Below are positions 61,291 to 64,000 of a stretch of DNA of 64,000 bases, piece by piece. A model generated the notes under the pieces. It worked only from the letters and a program-made list of their open reading frames with translations. It was not told the DNA's origin and ran no database searches. The stretch lies in assembly GCA_963790965.1 (NCBI GenBank), contig CAWBQO010000003.1, positions 1,178,001-1,242,000 of the forward strand, written 5' to 3'. The stretch comes from CAWBQO01 sp963790965 (GTDB taxonomy: Bacteria; Bacteroidota; Rhodothermia; Rhodothermales; DASSAV01). A program made the translations under genes and the position numbers. Each line of letters opens with the position of its first letter. Position 1 is the first letter of the stretch.

Positions 61291-62241
61291 TTAAGCAGTG
61301 CCGTCTGCGGGCAGGCTTCGCCGCGCGGTCAGGCGGTGCTTAAAGACGACGAGCGTTACGGAGAGGAGCACGATGAGAATGCCAACGCGCGCTACCCACC
61401 CGGGCAACTCGTCGAAGAGCACGTACGCCATCGACGTGGCACCGACCGGTTCCAGCAGCGTCAGCAGACCGAGCGTTGCTGCTGAGATGTACTTCAGCGC
61501 GTAGTTGAACGAGCCATGCCCGAGCACCTGCGGTCCGACGGCCATGAGCAGGCATAAGCCGTAGAAGCGCGGTGAATAGTGCCACAAATCGACGCCTCTG
61601 ATCAGGGCGACGGCAAGCGTGGTCAGCGAGGCGGCCGCGTAAAGTGGAAACACGTAAGCAAGCCAGGATGCGCGCTGCCGAACAACCCGCCCGATGATCA
61701 TGTACGCGCTCGCTACCACGGATGCCAGCAAGGCAAGGCTGTTACCGAGCGTCGGATTGCTGCCGAAGGACGTCCCGGCATCTCCGAGGCCGATAAGCCC
61801 GGCACCCAAAACGCCAAGAACGATCCCGCCGATTTCCACGAGGCCCAGGCGCTCCTTCAAAAAGACAAAACCGAGCACAGCGACGAACACGGGCGTAGTC
61901 GTAACCAGCACCGACGCGCTTGCTACAGTGGTCAGGTAGAGCGATTCGATCCAAAAGACAAAGTGCAAGCCCAGCAGCACGCCGGCGCAAACCATCAGGA
62001 CGAGGTCCTTTCCGCGCGGCCAGTCGATGCCGCGCCGCTTGGCAAAAGCGAAGGGCGCGAGCGAGGCCGCAGCGAAGAACGTCCGCCAGACGGCCACGGC
62101 AAGCCCCGGCGCTTCATCCGCGAAACGAATCAGAATGGGACTAAACGCGAAACTCGTCAGCCCGAGCGCTACGATAATGAAGACGGACGCCGGTGCGGAA
62201 GATCCGGTATTTGCAGGTGCACCCGCCCGCTCCGTTTTCAA
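61291..62241 (-). CDS. EamA/DMT family transporter
   Basis: 316 residues from a TTG start at 62241 (read as MKTERAGAPANTG). Ten hydrophobic helices in two EamA repeats, with ASASVLVTTTPVFVAVLGFV in the first and ATLGLLTLLEPVGATSMAYV in the second. Exports metabolites such as amino acids or nucleosides; cargo unknown. The TTG start overlaps the stop of the upstream DUF4293 gene by 4 bases (TTGA), indicating coupling; the longer frame read upstream is an artefact. Confidence 0.87.
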   Translation of the reverse strand: MKTERAGAPANTGSSAPASVFIIVALGLTSFAFSPILIRFADEAPGLAVAVWRTFFAAASLAPFAFAKRRGIDWPRGKDLVLMVCAGVLLGLHFVFWIESLYLTTVASASVLVTTTPVFVAVLGFVFLKERLGLVEIGGIVLGVLGAGLIGLGDAGTSFGSNPTLGNSLALLASVVASAYMIIGRVVRQRASWLAYVFPLYAAASLTTLAVALIRGVDLWHYSPRFYGLCLLMAVGPQVLGHGSFNYALKYISAATLGLLTLLEPVGATSMAYVLFDELPGWVARVGILIVLLSVTLVVFKHRLTARRSLPADGTA

Positions 62242-62663
62242 CGCAGGCGGTCCACGGACCGCACCAGTTTGATGTCGCGTTCGATTCCACGCCGGGCCAT
62301 ATAGAACAGGATGTAGGCCGCTATAGGCAGGAGAAGCACGACGAGCAGGGTGGCGAGGGGCGGTTCGCCGCCGGCGCGAAGGAGAACCCCCGACAGGAAG
62401 AGTCCGGCGTATAGGATGACCATGAAAGCGATCGTGACAACCTGCGCAAAGACCACGATCTTGCGCTGTCGCTGCCGGTCTCCATACAGGAAGATTGACC
62501 AGATGGCGAGCAGTACCACGGCACCGCCGGCCACGAGGACAGCGGGAAGAAACCACGCGAGCATCTGAGCAGGCGGACCATTCCAGAGAAGGTCGATCAG
62601 CATCAGGGCAAGGATGGCGAGCGCCCCGAGGGCGAGGTAAACCGACTGTATTCGCTGAATCAT
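62238..62663 (-). CDS. DUF4293 membrane protein
   Basis: 141 residues from MIQRIQSVYLALGALAILAL. Four hydrophobic helices, with basic loops such as GDRQRQRKIVVF and a C-terminal KLVRSVDRLR that is typical of DUF4293, a Bacteroidota family of unknown function. Coupled to the EamA gene by a 4-base overlap. Confidence 0.88.
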   Translation of the reverse strand: MIQRIQSVYLALGALAILALMLIDLLWNGPPAQMLAWFLPAVLVAGGAVVLLAIWSIFLYGDRQRQRKIVVFAQVVTIAFMVILYAGLFLSGVLLRAGGEPPLATLLVVLLLPIAAYILFYMARRGIERDIKLVRSVDRLR

Positions 62664-62827
62664 GGGTTGCGGATATGACAAAGGCAAAGGCGAGACCAGC
62701 CGTTCTATGAGGCTATTACACCGCCGACGGCGGAGACGTGAACGATGCGGAGAGCAAGCCTGTGCCCTTTGATTCGGGGGGACGACTCAAAACTGCAAGA
62801 TAAGGCGGCCGCGCAGGGTGAAATAAA

Positions 62828-62853
62828 GAAAGCCCCACCGTGGCAGGGCTTTC
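62828..62853 (-). terminator. Intrinsic terminator after the exbD genes
   Basis: GAAAGCCC (62828-62835) pairs with GGGCTTTC (62846-62853). Reading leftwards it is followed by TTTATTTC. It lies 34 bases beyond the second exbD stop. Confidence 0.8.
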
Positions 62854-62886
62854 CAATCCTTTCAACAAGCTGGAGAGAGCAGAATG

Positions 62887-63333
62887 CTAAAGCTGCCGCT
62901 TGCTGGAATAGTTGATGCGGAGCGTGCCCGCTTCGCGCAGCTCCTGCTGCACGTCAGTCACCTGCCCCATTTGCGAAGTCTCGTCGACACGGAGCGAAAC
63001 GATGAGTTTCGGTTGCTCGACGAGCTTGGCGTACATGATGTCGCGTATTTCCGACGTTTCCCCGATGAGCGCGTCGTCGATCTGAACTGCAGACTCGCCG
63101 ACTTGGTTGCCCGCTAGCTTCTTCGGGCCGACGTACACGTACGAGACGAGGCGCTTCTGGTCGATCTTCGTCAGCGCCTCCGCCTCCGGCAGGGTCGTGC
63201 GAACCTGCAGGGTATTCTCGCGAAGAACCGTCGTCACCATGAAGAAGATGAGGAGCATGAAGATGATGTCCGGCATGGATGCCGTCGGAATCTCCTGCTT
63301 CGTTTTCGCTTTCTTCTTAAAATGTACTGACAT
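62887..63333 (-). CDS. exbD: ExbD/TolR biopolymer transport protein (second copy)
   Basis: 148 residues. A cytosolic basic N-terminus (MSVHFKKKAKTKQEIPTASM), one helix with the proton-channel aspartate in ASMPDIIFMLLIFFMVTTVL, and a periplasmic domain. Works with ExbB/TolQ to energise TonB or Tol. 27 bases after the other exbD. Paired ExbD genes are common in Bacteroidota. Confidence 0.94.
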   Translation of the reverse strand: MSVHFKKKAKTKQEIPTASMPDIIFMLLIFFMVTTVLRENTLQVRTTLPEAEALTKIDQKRLVSYVYVGPKKLAGNQVGESAVQIDDALIGETSEIRDIMYAKLVEQPKLIVSLRVDETSQMGQVTDVQQELREAGTLRINYSSKRQL

Positions 63334-63360
63334 TGCTTATCCGTTTAGAGAAGATCAGGT

Positions 63361-63921
63361 TCAGCCTTCGCCGACCGGATCCGGCTCTGCGATGGAGATG
63401 TTCGCCTTGACCATCTCACGAATTTCGTTATCCGGACCTTTCTCTTCGCGATAGGTCTCGTAGTTCGGATAGCCGCGCTGACGCGCCTCCGTGTCCCAGA
63501 TCTCGCGATAGGCCATCCAGACTTCATCGAGGACCTGAATGTACGTGTCGTACTTGGTGCCGCGGTCCGTCTTGATGGACACAATAGCCTGGTTGGGGCT
63601 TTCGGAGTAGCCTTCGAGCTGCCCGTTGTTAAGGACGTGCTTTTTGACTTCCGCGCGAATCATGTTCACTCCCGAAGACTTGTCCTCGAGCAGGACCTGG
63701 CCCTGCGAGTTGACCAGGATCTTGAGCATATTCCGCTCCTTGACCGGAGGCGGATCGATGTTCTCGTCGAGCTTCGGCGGAAGCTGCATACCGATGCCGG
63801 TATCCACGTCAATCGTAGTCGTGACGAGGAAAAAGATCAGGAGCAGGAACGAGATGTCCGCCATTGAGGAGGTCGGGATATCTGCCCCCGACCTGGAACG
63901 CTTTTTAAGTAGAGCAGCCAT
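63361..63921 (-). CDS. exbD: ExbD/TolR biopolymer transport protein (first copy)
   Basis: 186 residues. Basic N-terminus, one helix with SSMADISFLLLIFFLVTTTI holding the conserved Asp, then a longer periplasmic domain than its neighbour (including YPNYETYREEKGPDNEIREM). The upstream partner, probably ExbB/TolQ, should lie beyond the right edge; the last 79 bases show no convincing gene. Confidence 0.94.
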   Translation of the reverse strand: MAALLKKRSRSGADIPTSSMADISFLLLIFFLVTTTIDVDTGIGMQLPPKLDENIDPPPVKERNMLKILVNSQGQVLLEDKSSGVNMIRAEVKKHVLNNGQLEGYSESPNQAIVSIKTDRGTKYDTYIQVLDEVWMAYREIWDTEARQRGYPNYETYREEKGPDNEIREMVKANISIAEPDPVGEG

Positions 63922-64000
63922 AGGACCTTGCGATAAGTGCGTCTTTGGGGTGCCGCCACCCGAAAGGTGAACCCTCCGAAATACAGGTGTTACCTGAAGA

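Noticed and set aside
1..64000. CRISPR arrays, tRNA or rRNA genes, complete insertion sequences, prophage genes
   Set aside because: Looked for by eye (repeat-spacer periodicity, T-arm sequences in gaps, transposase-like DDE proteins, phage structural genes). None was found beyond the short repeats listed.

Overview
The window is about 64 kb of a GC-rich, densely coded bacterial chromosome. It most resembles a Bacteroidota-affiliated lineage of the Rhodothermia (Salinibacter/Rhodothermus/Rubricoccus-like). The grounds are protein families typical of Bacteroidota (DUF4252, DUF4293, DUF4296, paired ExbD genes, and an Lgt variant with GRIGC in its signature), few convincing Shine-Dalgarno sites, a ba3-type oxidase, and high GC throughout. 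This placement is inferred from gene content; no rRNA or tRNA gene was seen. Most genes are housekeeping, and there is no CRISPR array, prophage or intact insertion sequence.

Layout. 1-2.8 kb (minus): three-gene NAD(P) transhydrogenase, with pntB running off the left edge. 3.1-6.7 kb (minus): serC-serA-DUF1015, a serine-biosynthesis cluster. 6.9-8.1 kb: 1-Cys peroxiredoxin and OsmC-type protein. 8.1-8.7 kb: a gene-free stretch that can fold into a long rod-like hairpin. 8.7-13.5 kb (plus): hisH-hisA-hisF, a small membrane protein, lolA and a UPF0104/YbhN-type membrane protein. 13.8-22.4 kb: mostly minus, with rlmB, a PLP decarboxylase, lgt, hisS, a lone PTS IIA protein, an RluD-type pseudouridine synthase, a class V aminotransferase and an acyl-ACP thioesterase. 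22.5-28 kb: SDR oxidoreductase, large M16 lipoprotein peptidase, DUF4174 and App1-type phosphatase. 28-31.6 kb (minus): a membrane quality-control-like run, LemA, TPM, TPR, CPBP protease and HtpX. 31.7-35.1 kb: DgcN-like DUF1611 protein and an ECF sigma/anti-sigma/DUF4252/DUF4252 operon. 35.3-37.9 kb (minus): Rrf2 regulator, MsbA-like ABC exporter and a 49-residue membrane peptide, with a perfect inverted repeat just upstream of the regulator.

38.4-44 kb: HesB/ErpA-type carrier divergent from sufB-sufC-sufD-sufS, closed by a strong terminator. 44-49.3 kb: small hypothetical protein, endonuclease/exonuclease/phosphatase-family protein, hotdog protein, secreted protein, NRDE protein and quinone oxidoreductase. 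49.6-52.7 kb (plus): ba3-type cytochrome c oxidase operon (83-residue membrane protein, subunit IIa, II, I, lipoprotein cytochrome c), closed by a 16-bp terminator. 52.8-59.5 kb: FAD oxidoreductase, nucleotidyltransferase-like protein, metallophosphoesterase, acyl-CoA synthetase, and a SAM methyltransferase coupled to a SET-domain protein. 59.5-62.7 kb: DUF4296 lipoprotein and a family 2 glycosyltransferase, divergent across a repeat-bounded spacer, then DUF4293 and EamA genes. The right edge holds two exbD genes (minus) of a TonB/Tol energiser.

The most interesting items are the Rrf2-ABC exporter-micropeptide module with its operator, the sigma/anti-sigma/DUF4252 pair, DUF1015 with serC-serA, the methyltransferase-SET pair, the folded region near 8.5 kb, and a short dispersed repeat (GAGGCTGT...) bounding the 59.92-60.20 kb spacer. 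Start codons were moved inward from the longest possible frame where the family's N-terminus or a signal peptide required it.
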